Assembly (NCBI RefSeq): GCF_003814915.1
Contig: NZ_RKQK01000001.1
Span: 1,008,031 to 1,072,030, forward strand
Origin: Pacificibacter maritimus
GTDB taxonomy: Bacteria; Pseudomonadota; Alphaproteobacteria; Rhodobacterales; Rhodobacteraceae
Direction of reading: 5' to 3'
DNA: 64,000 nt
Made by a program: the position numbers and the translations under genes. This document shows positions 9,164 through 17,445 of the stretch, piece after piece. A model generated the notes under the pieces. That model saw nothing but the letters and a program-made list of their open reading frames with translations. It ran no database searches and was not told the origin of the DNA. Each line of letters begins with the position of its first letter. Within the stretch, counting starts at the first letter, position 1.

Positions 9164-10618
9164 TTACACCCCAGTTGCGGGTATGCCGCTGCGTTCCACG
9201 GGGCGCGGCGCTGTGAGATCTTTCCATTTTGACAAAGCTGTATTCACCGATGCGTTGGCGTCACGGGCGACAAATTCACCGTGTCCCTCTTTCGCTTTGA
9301 TCACGCCTTTGTCTACGGCCATGTATCCGCGCGTAAGCACATAGCGCGGCAAACCTAGTACCTCGATCCCTTCGAAGACGTTGTAATCAATGGCTGAAGC
9401 CTGTGCATCTGCAGTGATTGTCTTGCTGGCGTTCGGATCCCAAACGATCAAATCCGCATCAGACCCCACCAAAACAGCGCCTTTTTGCGGGTAACAGTTC
9501 AGGATCTTGGCGATATTGGTCGATGTGACAGCCACGAATTCATTCATGGTGATACGCCCTGTGTTGACGCCCTTGGTCCACAAAACAGGCAAGCGATCTT
9601 CTAAGCCGCCAGTGCCATTCGGGATTTTGGAAAAGTCACCCAAGCCAAACCGTTTTTGTTCAGTTGTAAAGGCGCAGTGATCGGTGGCAACACATGACAA
9701 GGTGCCCGATGCCAACCCAGCCCATAGGCTGTCTTGGTGCTGTTTGTTGCGGAAGGGCGGCGACATAACGCGGCGTGCGGCGTGATCCCAATCTTCGTGG
9801 AAATATTCACTTTCATCCAAGACAAGATGCTGCACCAAAGGTTCGCCCCAAACGCGTTTGCCTTGCATTTTGGCGCGGCGGATCGCTTCGTGGGCTTCTT
9901 CGCAAGAGGTATGCACCACGTATAAAGGCGCGCCAGCCATATCGGCAATCATGATAGCGCGGTTGGTGGCTTCGCCTTCGACTTGTGTCGGGCGAGAATA
10001 AGCGTGACCTTCGGGACCCGTGTTACCTTGTTCCAAAAGCTGGGCTGTGAGTTCGGCAATCACATCGCCATTTTCGGCATGTACAAGCGGCGTCGCCCCA
10101 AGTTCTGCACAGCGCTTGAATGAGCTGTAAAGTTCGTCATCATTCACCATCAAAGCTCCTTTGTAGGCAAGGAAATGTTTGAATGTGTTGATACCTTTTT
10201 CTTCGGTGATGATTTTCATTTCATCAAAGACTTGTTCGCCCCACCATGTGATCGCCATGTGGAAAGAATAATCACACGAAGCCTGCGCCGATTTATTGTC
10301 CCAAACTTTCAAAGCGTCCAACAGGCTTTCACCTGGCGCAGGTAGGCAAAAGTCCACGACCATTGTGGTGCCACCCGCCAAAGCGGCGCGGGTGCCAGAG
10401 GCGAAATCATCGGTGGAATGAGTTCCCATAAACGGCATTTCAAGGTGGGTATGCGGATCGATACCTCCCGGCATAATGTAGCATCCCGCAGCGTCGATGA
10501 TCTCATCGCCAGATAAATCAGCACCGATTTCTATGATCTTGCCATCTGCGATTTTTACATCGGCCTGATAGGTCAAATCAGCGGTGACAATCGTTCCGTT
10601 TTTGATCACTTTAGTCAT
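9164..10618 (-). CDS. hydA: Dihydropyrimidinase
   Basis: Zinc-dependent cyclic amidase of the amidohydrolase superfamily (484 residues) that opens 5,6-dihydrouracil or dihydrothymine to N-carbamoyl-beta-amino acids; also called PydB. The metal ligands 'HTHLEMPF' sit near residue 57 and the carbamylated-lysine region reads 'FKHFLAYKGALMVNDD' near 150. Further histidines ('VHAENGDVI', 'VVHTSCEEA') and 'VATDHCAF' complete the site. The ATG at 10618 has a GGGGGA ribosome binding site; the upstream extension to 10660 lacks one. It is the second gene of the operon after pydC. D-hydantoinase is a related alternative, but the PreTA and PydC neighbours argue for pyrimidine breakdown. Confidence 0.93.
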   Translation of the reverse strand: MTKVIKNGTIVTADLTYQADVKIADGKIIEIGADLSGDEIIDAAGCYIMPGGIDPHTHLEMPFMGTHSTDDFASGTRAALAGGTTMVVDFCLPAPGESLLDALKVWDNKSAQASCDYSFHMAITWWGEQVFDEMKIITEEKGINTFKHFLAYKGALMVNDDELYSSFKRCAELGATPLVHAENGDVIAELTAQLLEQGNTGPEGHAYSRPTQVEGEATNRAIMIADMAGAPLYVVHTSCEEAHEAIRRAKMQGKRVWGEPLVQHLVLDESEYFHEDWDHAARRVMSPPFRNKQHQDSLWAGLASGTLSCVATDHCAFTTEQKRFGLGDFSKIPNGTGGLEDRLPVLWTKGVNTGRITMNEFVAVTSTNIAKILNCYPQKGAVLVGSDADLIVWDPNASKTITADAQASAIDYNVFEGIEVLGLPRYVLTRGYMAVDKGVIKAKEGHGEFVARDANASVNTALSKWKDLTAPRPVERSGIPATGV

Positions 10619-10677
10619 AGGTTCCCCCGTTCGGCGCGATCGCTGATGCTGAAACGCCATATATTCTAGTCATAGTC

Positions 10678-11943
10678 TCAGTTTACAATTTCGGCGCTCT
10701 CTAGCACTGCATGCAATAAGACATCTGCCCCAGCTGCGGCCCATTCAGGGCTGATGTCTTCGGCTTCGTTATGTGACAAGCCATCCACACAGGGGCACAT
10801 GATCATCGCTGTTGGGTATAGATCATTGATCCAACAGGCGTCATGGCCTGCCCCTGACACGATATCCATGTGGCTATATCCCAGAGTTTCGGCGGCGTTG
10901 CGTACGGCAGACACGCAAGCATCGTCAAAGGCAGGCGGGTTGAATTGGCCAACGATTTCGGTTTCAAGCGTCACGTCGATGTCTTCGCAAAGCTTTGGAG
11001 CTTTATCATAGAATTCTTCCAGCATGGCATCAATGACGTCTTGCAAATGCGACCGAAAATCGATGGTAAAGACCACTTTACCTGGAATAATATTGCGAGA
11101 ATTCGGATAGACATCCACGTGACCAATGGCGCCAACAGAATTGGGCTGATGTTTCATTGCAATTTCATGCACCAGTTCCGTGATCCGCGCCAAACCGCGC
11201 CCTGCGTTTTTACGCATCGGCATCGGGGTGGAGCCTGTGTGGCTTTCTTTGCCCGTCACAGTGCATTCGATCCAGCGCAGCCCCTGACCGTGTGTGACAA
11301 CGCCGATGTCTTTTCCTTCGGCTTCCAAAATCGGGCCTTGTTCGATGTGCAGCTCAAACATGGCATGCATTTTGCGTGCCCCTACAGGTTCTGACCCGAC
11401 CCATCCGATGCGTTTCAATTCATCGCCAAAGGTTAGCCCTTCGGCATCGACACGATCATAAGCCCAATCTTGGGTATGTTTGCCCGCAAAAACGCCTGAG
11501 GCCAGCATAGCAGGCGCAAAACGCGTGCCCTCTTCGTTGGTCCAGTTGGCAACCACGATGGGATGTTTGGTTTTAACCCCAAGGTCATTCATTGTGCGCA
11601 CAGCTTCCAATCCACCAAGCACCCCCAGAACCCCGTCATATTTGCCGCCTGTGGGCTGGGTGTCTAAATGCGAACCCATGTAAACTGGCAAAGCGTCAGG
11701 GTCTTCGCCTGCCCGCGTGGCAAACATATTGCCCATAGTGTCCACACCCATGGTCATACCCGCAGCCTCACACCATGATTGAAACAGTGCGCGCCCTTCG
11801 GCATCTTCATCGGTCAAAGTTTGGCGATTGTTGCCCCCCGCGATACCAGGGCCGATTTTGGCCATGTCCATCAAACTGTCCCAAAGCCGTGCTGGATTGA
11901 TCCGCATATTCGACGTGTCGTTTTTGGGCTTAGAAAGGGTCAT
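10678..11943 (-). CDS. pydC: N-carbamoyl-beta-alanine amidohydrolase type Zn-dependent hydrolase (PydC)
   Basis: M20-family amidase of 421 residues that removes CO2 and ammonia from N-carbamoyl-beta-alanine or N-carbamoyl-beta-aminoisobutyrate. Metal-site motifs are 'GSHLDTQPTGGKYDG' near residue 94 and 'NEEGTRFAP' near 135; 'SGAGHDACW' near 370 holds a further histidine ligand. The family also includes allantoate amidohydrolase and L-carbamoylase, but adjacency to dihydropyrimidinase assigns it to pyrimidine catabolism. It is the first gene of the minus-strand operon. The 100 bases upstream contain a TGGTCAA half-site of the RutR type and separate it from a divergent small ORF. Confidence 0.88.
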   Translation of the reverse strand: MTLSKPKNDTSNMRINPARLWDSLMDMAKIGPGIAGGNNRQTLTDEDAEGRALFQSWCEAAGMTMGVDTMGNMFATRAGEDPDALPVYMGSHLDTQPTGGKYDGVLGVLGGLEAVRTMNDLGVKTKHPIVVANWTNEEGTRFAPAMLASGVFAGKHTQDWAYDRVDAEGLTFGDELKRIGWVGSEPVGARKMHAMFELHIEQGPILEAEGKDIGVVTHGQGLRWIECTVTGKESHTGSTPMPMRKNAGRGLARITELVHEIAMKHQPNSVGAIGHVDVYPNSRNIIPGKVVFTIDFRSHLQDVIDAMLEEFYDKAPKLCEDIDVTLETEIVGQFNPPAFDDACVSAVRNAAETLGYSHMDIVSGAGHDACWINDLYPTAMIMCPCVDGLSHNEAEDISPEWAAAGADVLLHAVLESAEIVN

Positions 11944-12043
11944 TTGCCGTTCTCCGTTTCGATCTGCAAAAAGATGCAGCTCTTTATCTGGTCAAATTTT
12001 CAAGTCGCTCTACCTGACTGTTTCATATCAACAGGAGGAACGC
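11944..12043. promoter_or_regulatory. Divergent promoter region of pydC and the small ORF, with a RutR-type half-site
   Basis: The 100-bp gap between divergent starts holds TGGTCAA at 11989-11995, identical to one arm of the full RutR-type operator at 12347-12362. The opposite arm is not conserved here, so this would be a weak or half operator. No convincing -35/-10 pair could be fixed by eye. Confidence 0.4.
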
Positions 12044-12130
12044 ATGTTCAAAGGTCTTACTACTTCACTCGCAATCATCACAGCGCTTATGGTTGGCGCA
12101 CCAGCACTCTTGGTGATGCTGGTTGAATAA
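12044..12130 (+). CDS. Small hydrophobic membrane peptide, 28 residues, unknown function
   Basis: A 28-codon ORF preceded by a near-perfect AGGAGG ribosome binding site (12033-12038, five bases before the ATG). The peptide starts 'MFKGLTTSLAII' and continues as one hydrophobic helix of about 20 residues ending 'LVMLVE', so it is probably a single-pass membrane microprotein with a short basic N-terminus. It is divergent from pydC and followed after 62 bases by a stem-loop, which gives it the look of an independent small transcript. No known family was recognised. Because it shares a control region with the pyrimidine operon, a role in modulating the importer or signalling is possible but only a guess. 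Confidence 0.6.
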   Translation: MFKGLTTSLAIITALMVGAPALLVMLVE

Positions 12131-12192
12131 CTCCGCTTAACTTGCGTTACATTTAAATCCTTTTGCTCGCGCAAATAGGGTGGGTTTTGCGT

Positions 12193-12224
12193 CTGATGTT
12201 TGGCACCTCTGTGACAAACATCAG
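12193..12224 (+). terminator. Stem-loop terminator after the small ORF
   Basis: Perfect ten-base arms CTGATGTTTG (12193-12202) and CAAACATCAG (12215-12224) with a 12-base loop, followed by CCTTTCTGT. It would close the transcript of the 28-residue ORF before the rutR promoter region. Confidence 0.65.
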
Positions 12225-12346
12225 CCTTTCTGTAGTCTCATCGCTGCACAGTTCTTGAGCTGAGAGCCGCGATTCCATCACCTTCGTTCTTTATGACAAG
12301 GCTGTCGCATGAATAAAGTTATTTAGCCCATCGGGGCAGTGCATCT

Positions 12347-12362
12347 TTGACCATTTGGTCAA
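12347..12362. promoter_or_regulatory. RutR-type operator upstream of rutR
   Basis: TTGACCATTTGGTCAA has perfect seven-base inverted arms around a two-base spacer and matches the E. coli RutR consensus as I remember it (TTGACCA-N2-TGGTCAA). It lies 172 bases before the start of the TetR-family regulator gene, which is itself RutR-like. This supports autoregulation and control of pyrimidine catabolism by uracil or thymine. Confidence 0.75.
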
Positions 12363-12533
12363 GACTACGTTAGCAGCGCACCAGAATGCGTCAAGCGTGG
12401 TCTCCTGCCTGATTTTCATGCGAAATATGTATTTGTGCAAAATTCAGGCATGTTTGTTTGGGAATAGTGTTTTTTTCAGCGATCCTATACCAATAAAGAC
12501 AAGAAAATTGCGCATAAAAGGAATCGCCAATCC

Positions 12534-13148
12534 ATGCGAGAAAAGACGCCGCGAACCCGTATTCAAAAGAAAAACCACCAAACGATTTTGGAAGCCGCTT
12601 TAAATGTGTTCTCTCAACATGGATTTCGAGGCGCCACCTTGGATCAAATCGCCCAAGAAGCCGCGCTTTCTAAACCCAATTTGCTATATTACTTCCCGTC
12701 AAAAGTGGCCATTCACCGCGCGCTGATCGACCGTTTGATGACCACTTGGTTGGACCCTTTGCGCGAACTTGATGCGCACGGTGATCCTATCGAAGAAATC
12801 CTGTCATATGTGCTGCGCAAACTCAGCATGGCGCGCGAATTTCCGCGTGAAAGTCGACTGTTTGCCAATGAAATTGTACAAGGTGCTCCCAACGTTGGTG
12901 ATAAGATCAGCGGTGATTTGAAATTTTTAGTTGATGAAAAAGTGGGCGTTATCGCAGGCTGGTCTCAGGCGGGTAAAATCGCATCAATCGATCCTTATCA
13001 TCTGATTTTTTCGATTTGGGCCACAACGCAGCATTATGCCGATTTTGACGCGCAAATTCGGGGCATCTTGGCTGCGGATGATGACGCACATTTTGATGAC
13101 GCAGCCGTATTTTTAGAACGTATGTTCCGTCAGATGTTGAAACCTTAA
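12534..13148 (+). CDS. rutR: TetR-family regulator, RutR-like
   Basis: A 204-residue TetR-family repressor. The N-terminal helix-turn-helix is 'GATLDQIAQEAALSKPNLLYYFPSK' in pattern ('GATLDQIAQEAALSKPN' then 'LLYYFPSK', about residues 38-62), and the C-terminal domain has the RutR/YcdC features 'FANEIVQGAP', 'WSQAGKIASIDPYHLIFSIW' and 'ATTQHYADF'. In E. coli RutR binds uracil or thymine and then leaves its operator. Here a perfect RutR-type site lies in its own leader, and pyrimidine-degradation genes lie on both sides. The start has no strong ribosome binding site, but the ATG at 12534 gives the usual N-terminal length. Confidence 0.88.
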   Translation: MREKTPRTRIQKKNHQTILEAALNVFSQHGFRGATLDQIAQEAALSKPNLLYYFPSKVAIHRALIDRLMTTWLDPLRELDAHGDPIEEILSYVLRKLSMAREFPRESRLFANEIVQGAPNVGDKISGDLKFLVDEKVGVIAGWSQAGKIASIDPYHLIFSIWATTQHYADFDAQIRGILAADDDAHFDDAAVFLERMFRQMLKP

Positions 13149-13183
13149 AGCGAGCGGAGCGCAGGGGGTGAGGTGACACTTTG

Positions 13184-13217
13184 TTAACCAAAGCCTTAAA
13201 TTTCTGTAAACGTTTAC
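13184..13217. promoter_or_regulatory. Palindromic control region upstream of the 211-residue hypothetical gene
   Basis: Two signals occur within 35 bases: TTAA-N8-TTAA with a TTAACC half-site at 13184-13199 (one base longer than the canonical CtrA spacing) and a perfect 12-base palindrome GTAAACGTTTAC at 13206-13217. They lie 64-97 bases before the next start codon. The binding proteins are unknown. Confidence 0.4.
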
Positions 13218-13280
13218 CAGTTCGAAACCATAAGCTGTGACAGTGAAAGCTGTGGGGGCTCCTACTTAAAGGAGTTCGGT

Positions 13281-13916
13281 ATGACTGATCTATTTGGCGT
13301 GCAGGCCGTGTCAGGCGGTGGGACGATACGGTCCAATGCCGACCTATCAGTGCCAGCTGTTCCCAAAGTTGCCGAGGCCACACATGGTGGCGATACAGGC
13401 GATAACCAAAAAGCAAACCTGCCGCGCCAAACTGGCGAAAGCGGCAGCAAAACAATAGCGCAAGATCAATCGGGCCCCTATGAGCCTAAGCCTGTCAGTG
13501 ACACCAATACGCCGCGGGAAGATTACGACCCGAACATGCTGACAGGACCAACACCGTCTTTTCAAGCCAGTGTTTTGGAAGTCGAAAGTGATTTGCGTAA
13601 CATCATTGCACAGGTCGAAGCAAAACGCGCAATCACACTCGATGAAGCGGCGATTGCACCTGTTGTTTCACCGCAAACTGTCACAGGCTTTGACGGGAAA
13701 ACAACAGATGAATCGCGCCCAACGGAACACCGCAACGCGCGACAAGATAGGCCCGAAATACCTGCCATATCTGAAAACATAGATACAAATCTGGCACTAT
13801 CTCCATCCCCCGTTTCAAGCGAAGCACAAGATCGCGAAGCGGCCTATGCGGGACCAAGTGCCACGCTGGTTCCACCTTACCGAAAATCCACAAGCTCAAT
13901 TGATGACATGAGCTAA
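13281..13916 (+). CDS. Hypothetical protein, low complexity, 211 residues
   Basis: Unrecognised protein. Its ATG has an excellent AAAGGAG ribosome binding site six bases upstream, which supports it as a real gene. The sequence is rich in Thr, Pro, Ser, Asp and Gln and looks mostly disordered, with one predicted amphipathic helix at about residues 98-123 ('ASVLEVESDLRNIIAQVEAKRA' pattern, core 'SDLRNIIAQVEAKR'). There is no signal peptide or membrane segment, so it is probably cytoplasmic. It is a single gene between rutR and the convergent preA, with an unusual palindromic upstream region. The central helix may be the only folded or partner-binding part. Confidence 0.7.
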   Translation: MTDLFGVQAVSGGGTIRSNADLSVPAVPKVAEATHGGDTGDNQKANLPRQTGESGSKTIAQDQSGPYEPKPVSDTNTPREDYDPNMLTGPTPSFQASVLEVESDLRNIIAQVEAKRAITLDEAAIAPVVSPQTVTGFDGKTTDESRPTEHRNARQDRPEIPAISENIDTNLALSPSPVSSEAQDREAAYAGPSATLVPPYRKSTSSIDDMS

Positions 13917-13957
13917 ATCTGACGGCGGCCAGACGCGCAGGCACCAATGACGCAAAA

Positions 13958-13981
13958 TCCCCGCGCAAAACTGCACGGGGA
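13958..13981 (-). terminator. Terminator of the preT-preA operon
   Basis: Inverted arms TCCCCG / CGGGGA (with a further GC pair after a mismatch) surround a short loop; on the minus strand the stem is followed by ATTTTGC. It lies 35 bases beyond the preA stop. Confidence 0.6.
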
Positions 13982-14015
13982 GTATGACCTGTTTCGTGTT
14001 GCGCGAAAAATCTGA

Positions 14016-15320
14016 CTATTCAGCAGCCGTCGCAGAAGGGTTATTTGGATGCTCGGTCCAATTGCCATAGTCCTTCGTCACAACCTTGCCCGTGCGTTCA
14101 TCCAGATCGCCCGCGTCCAAAGTTTTCATCGTGATACAGCCTTCAATTGGGCAAACATTCACACAAAGGTTACAGGCGACACATTCGTCATCCATCACTT
14201 CGAAAACACGGTCTGGTGTCATTGAAATCGCCTGATGCGATGTATCTTCACAAGCCGCGTAGCAGCGCCCACAGGAAATACATTCATCTTGGTCGATGAC
14301 AGCTTTGGTCACATGGTTCAGGTTCAAATACTGCCAATCGGTAACATTTGGCACGGCCTTGCCAGACAATTCAGCAACAGATGTCATGCCCTTTTCGTCC
14401 AAATATTGCGACAAGCCTGAAATCATTTCTTCGACCACTTTAAACCCATAGGTCATAACAGCCGTACAGACCTGTACGTTCCCTGCCCCGAGCGCCAAGA
14501 ATTCGGCCGCATCGCGCCAAGTGGTCACGCCACCGATGCCCGAAATAGGAAGATCATGTGTTTCAGGGTTACGTGCAATTTCCGCGACCATGTTCATCGC
14601 GATAGGCTTCACAGCAGGGCCACAATAGCCACCATGGGTGCCTTTGCCATCAATCATCGGTTCAGGGCTAAAGCTATCCAAATTCACGCCCGTGATGGAA
14701 TTGATCGTATTGATCAAAGACACAGCGTCAGCACCACCGCGTTTCGCGGCCTCGGCTGGCAATAGGATATTGCTGATATTTGGCGTCAGTTTCACGATGA
14801 TCGGCAGGCCTGTGGCCTCTTTACACCAACGCGTCACCATCTCGATATATTCAGGCACCTGCCCCACAGCGGAGCCCATGCCACGCTCAGCCATACCGTG
14901 CGGACAGCCAAAGTTCAGTTCGAACCCGTCGCAGCCCGTTTCGGCAATGCGCGGCAAAATATCTTTCCAGCTTTTCTCGTCACAAGGCACCATCACCGAT
15001 GCGATCAAAGCGCGATCAGGGTAATCCTTTTTCACACGGGTCATTTCGGCAAGGTTCACTTCCAAGGGGCGATCGGTGATCAACTCGATGTTGTTGAGAC
15101 CCAAAAGGCGGCGGTCAGCGCCAAAAATCGCGCCGTAACGCGGCCCGTTGACATTGACCACGGGCGGACCTTCTGCGCCGAGCGTTTTCCAAACAACACC
15201 GCCCCATCCAGCTTCAAAAGCGCGGCGCACGTTGTATTCTTTGTCAGTCGGTGGCGCTGAGGCCAACCAAAACGGGTTTGGAGATTTAATACCGCAAAAT
15301 TCGCTTGTTAGATCAGCCAT
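14016..15320 (-). CDS. preA: NAD-dependent dihydropyrimidine dehydrogenase subunit PreA
   Basis: Catalytic subunit that reduces uracil or thymine to the 5,6-dihydro form (first step of the reductive route). The 434 residues contain an FMN-binding dihydroorotate-dehydrogenase-like barrel, with 'ELNFGCPHGMAERGMG' near residue 140 carrying the catalytic cysteine loop. A C-terminal ferredoxin domain follows with two 4Fe-4S motifs: 'CISCGRCYAAC' near 343 and 'CVACNLCVNVCPIEGC' near 378. It lies three bases after preT and works with it as a two-protein version of the eukaryotic fused enzyme. It is also called PydX/PydA in other naming schemes. Confidence 0.95.
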   Translation of the reverse strand: MADLTSEFCGIKSPNPFWLASAPPTDKEYNVRRAFEAGWGGVVWKTLGAEGPPVVNVNGPRYGAIFGADRRLLGLNNIELITDRPLEVNLAEMTRVKKDYPDRALIASVMVPCDEKSWKDILPRIAETGCDGFELNFGCPHGMAERGMGSAVGQVPEYIEMVTRWCKEATGLPIIVKLTPNISNILLPAEAAKRGGADAVSLINTINSITGVNLDSFSPEPMIDGKGTHGGYCGPAVKPIAMNMVAEIARNPETHDLPISGIGGVTTWRDAAEFLALGAGNVQVCTAVMTYGFKVVEEMISGLSQYLDEKGMTSVAELSGKAVPNVTDWQYLNLNHVTKAVIDQDECISCGRCYAACEDTSHQAISMTPDRVFEVMDDECVACNLCVNVCPIEGCITMKTLDAGDLDERTGKVVTKDYGNWTEHPNNPSATAAE

Positions 15321-15323
15321 ATC

Positions 15324-16664
15324 TTAGCCCTTTCCCATCAAAACTGAGTGAATATCCATCGCCGCATCGCGACCTTCGGCCACCGCTGTCACGGTCAGAT
15401 CATCGCCGCCAGAGGCACAGTCTCCCCCTGCCCAGACCTTTTCAACTGTGGTTTTTCCATAGACATCAACGGCTATTTTTCCGCCTTGGAGTGTTAGCCC
15501 CTGCGGCGCATCTTTAAGCGTTTGGCCAATCGCAACCAGAACCTGATCGGCGCGGAATTCCACCATTTCGCCAGTCCCTTTTAGTGCTCCATCAATGTCT
15601 GCTGTGTATTCAAAACTGACGCCGCGACAGGCACCCTCGCCCAAAATTGCTATGGGTTGAGCGTTGTAGACGATGTTCACGCCTTTTGACGTCGCCAAGT
15701 CTTGTTCATATTGCGACGCGCCCATACGGTCTTTGCCGCGGCGGTAGGCCATCGTCACGTTTTGCGCCCCCAAAAGCTTAGCCTGCACGGCCGCATCCAC
15801 TGCCGTCATACCGCCACCGATGACCACGACATCGCGCCCGACGGATAATGTCGATAGATCCTGAGCTTGACGCAAACGCGCGATGAAATCGACGGCATCC
15901 TCGACACCGTCCAAGTCCGTTCCGTCTGCGCGTAGGGCATTCACACCACCCAAGCCGATGGATAGAAACACCGCATCAAATTCGGAATTCAAGCTTTCAA
16001 GTGTAAGATCGTCACCAAGAGCGCGGCCCGCTTCGACAGTAATTCCGCCGATAGACAAAAGCCAATCGACCTCTTTTTGCGCAAAATCATCGGTCGATTT
16101 GTAGCTGGCGATCCCAAATTCATTCAGACCGCCCAGTTTTTTGCGTGCGTCAAACAAAGTTATGTCGTGACCTAACATTGCCAGACGGTGCGCCGCCGAT
16201 AGGCCCGCAGGCCCTGCGCCGACCACTGCAACGGTTTTCCCCGTTGCTGCGCCACGCTGATACGGATGTGCGGATTTTTCCATTAAAGTGTCCGTCGCGT
16301 AGCGCTGCAATTGGCCAATTTTCACTGGTTTGCCTTCAGCAATTTCGCGCACGCAGACTTCTTCACATAGGGTTTCAGTGGGGCACACCCTTGCGCACAT
16401 TCCGCCCAAAATATTTTGATCAAAAATTGTTTTCGCCGCAGCTTCGGGCGTGCCTGTCACAATTTGACGAATAAAGAGTGGAATATCGATTGACGTTGGA
16501 CAGGCCGTCATACATGGGGCGTCGTAGCAAAAATAGCAACGATCCGCTGCCACCTGTGCTTCATGGTCGTCCAGTTGTGGGTGTAGATCTGTAAATCGCT
16601 CAGCGTATGCGTCTTTTGGCAAACGGGCTGTGGCCAGACCTGGTGTGCGTTCACTGTTGGGCAT
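15324..16664 (-). CDS. preT: NAD-dependent dihydropyrimidine dehydrogenase subunit PreT
   Basis: FAD and Fe-S electron-input subunit, 446 residues, related to the small subunit of glutamate synthase. An N-terminal Fe-S domain carries 'CYFCYDAPCMTACP' and 'GGMCARVCPTETLCEEVC'. FAD ('GAGPAGLSAAHRLA', about residue 130) and NAD(P)H ('VIGGGMTAVDAAV', about 265) dinucleotide folds follow. The ATG at 16664 is chosen because a GGAG ribosome binding site lies eight bases upstream; a GTG at 16685 would add seven residues. First gene of the preT-preA operon, divergent from accB, with a RutR-like palindrome in the shared upstream region. Confidence 0.94.
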   Translation of the reverse strand: MPNSERTPGLATARLPKDAYAERFTDLHPQLDDHEAQVAADRCYFCYDAPCMTACPTSIDIPLFIRQIVTGTPEAAAKTIFDQNILGGMCARVCPTETLCEEVCVREIAEGKPVKIGQLQRYATDTLMEKSAHPYQRGAATGKTVAVVGAGPAGLSAAHRLAMLGHDITLFDARKKLGGLNEFGIASYKSTDDFAQKEVDWLLSIGGITVEAGRALGDDLTLESLNSEFDAVFLSIGLGGVNALRADGTDLDGVEDAVDFIARLRQAQDLSTLSVGRDVVVIGGGMTAVDAAVQAKLLGAQNVTMAYRRGKDRMGASQYEQDLATSKGVNIVYNAQPIAILGEGACRGVSFEYTADIDGALKGTGEMVEFRADQVLVAIGQTLKDAPQGLTLQGGKIAVDVYGKTTVEKVWAGGDCASGGDDLTVTAVAEGRDAAMDIHSVLMGKG

Positions 16665-16719
16665 GAGATTCTCCGTGGGGATCACTTTTTCTTGCTCTTA
16701 CCGTTGCATGATCAATTTT

Positions 16720-16735
16720 TTTATCAAGTGGTAAA
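16720..16735. promoter_or_regulatory. RutR-like palindrome upstream of preT
   Basis: TTTATCAAGTGGTAAA matches the TTGACCA-N2-TGGTCAA architecture at 11 of 14 arm positions and has the same two-base spacer. It lies 56 bases upstream of the preT ATG in the divergent preT/accB gap, a plausible repressor position. Site quality is clearly lower than that of the operator at 12347. Confidence 0.5.
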
Positions 16736-16941
16736 ATTTTCAAACATGGCATTTTTCGGCGTACAAGACGCCAGATCTGGAAATTTGCATACAAACGCAC
16801 AAAAATTACGCAACAACAGGTCATGAACTGTGCGTCCAACCGAATATTATCGGGTTTTCACGCGCTGTCACGTGCCGTATAAGCATCAAAAGTTGAGGAA
16901 ACAGTCCGTGCAAACGGGCGGCAATAATTGGGTTGAAACAT

Positions 16942-17433
16942 ATGACCAAGAAAAACGATTCTGACGTGAACTTCATTCAGGCACTTGCTGAATTACTGGA
17001 CGCAAATGACCTGACTGAAATCGAAGTCATGCGCGAATACGGTGAAGCTGACAGCTTGAATGTCCGCGTAAGCCGCCAAGCACCTGTTCAGCAAGTTGTT
17101 CAATCAGTTGCAGCGCCAGCAGCACCCGCAGCATCTGCGCCAGCCTCTACACCTGCGGCAGCGGCAACAACTGCACCAGCAGCCGATCCCGCAAATGATC
17201 CAAACGCAGTTCCATCCCCAATGGTGGGCACCGCGTATCTATCCGCAGAACCAGGCGCACCCGCGTTTGTTCAAATCGGCGACAAAGTATCCGAAGGTCA
17301 AACATTGATGATCATCGAAGCGATGAAAACAATGAACCACATTCCTGCGCCAAAATCTGGCACAGTAAAGCGCGTTCTTGTTGATGACGGCACGCCAGTC
17401 GAATTCGGCGCACCTTTGATGATCATCGAATAG
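16942..17433 (+). CDS. accB: Biotin carboxyl carrier protein of acetyl-CoA carboxylase
   Basis: AccB carries CO2 on biotin from AccC to the AccAD carboxyltransferase in the first step of fatty acid synthesis. The 163-residue protein has the N-terminal helical region, an Ala/Pro/Thr-rich linker (about residues 55-92) and the C-terminal biotinyl domain with the 'EAMKTM' motif; the biotinylated lysine is about residue 129. The ATG at 16942 fits the family N-terminus better than a TTG nine bases upstream. accC follows after 12 bases. The aroQ gene that often precedes accB is absent; preT lies divergently instead. Confidence 0.95.
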   Translation: MTKKNDSDVNFIQALAELLDANDLTEIEVMREYGEADSLNVRVSRQAPVQQVVQSVAAPAAPAASAPASTPAAAATTAPAADPANDPNAVPSPMVGTAYLSAEPGAPAFVQIGDKVSEGQTLMIIEAMKTMNHIPAPKSGTVKRVLVDDGTPVEFGAPLMIIE

Positions 17434-17445
17434 GTGGGCGCCCAC

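Noticed and set aside
12355-12603. 82-codon forward ORF starting next to the RutR operator
   Set aside because: It overlaps the start of rutR in another frame and has no Shine-Dalgarno sequence; its AT-rich composition fits a leader region.
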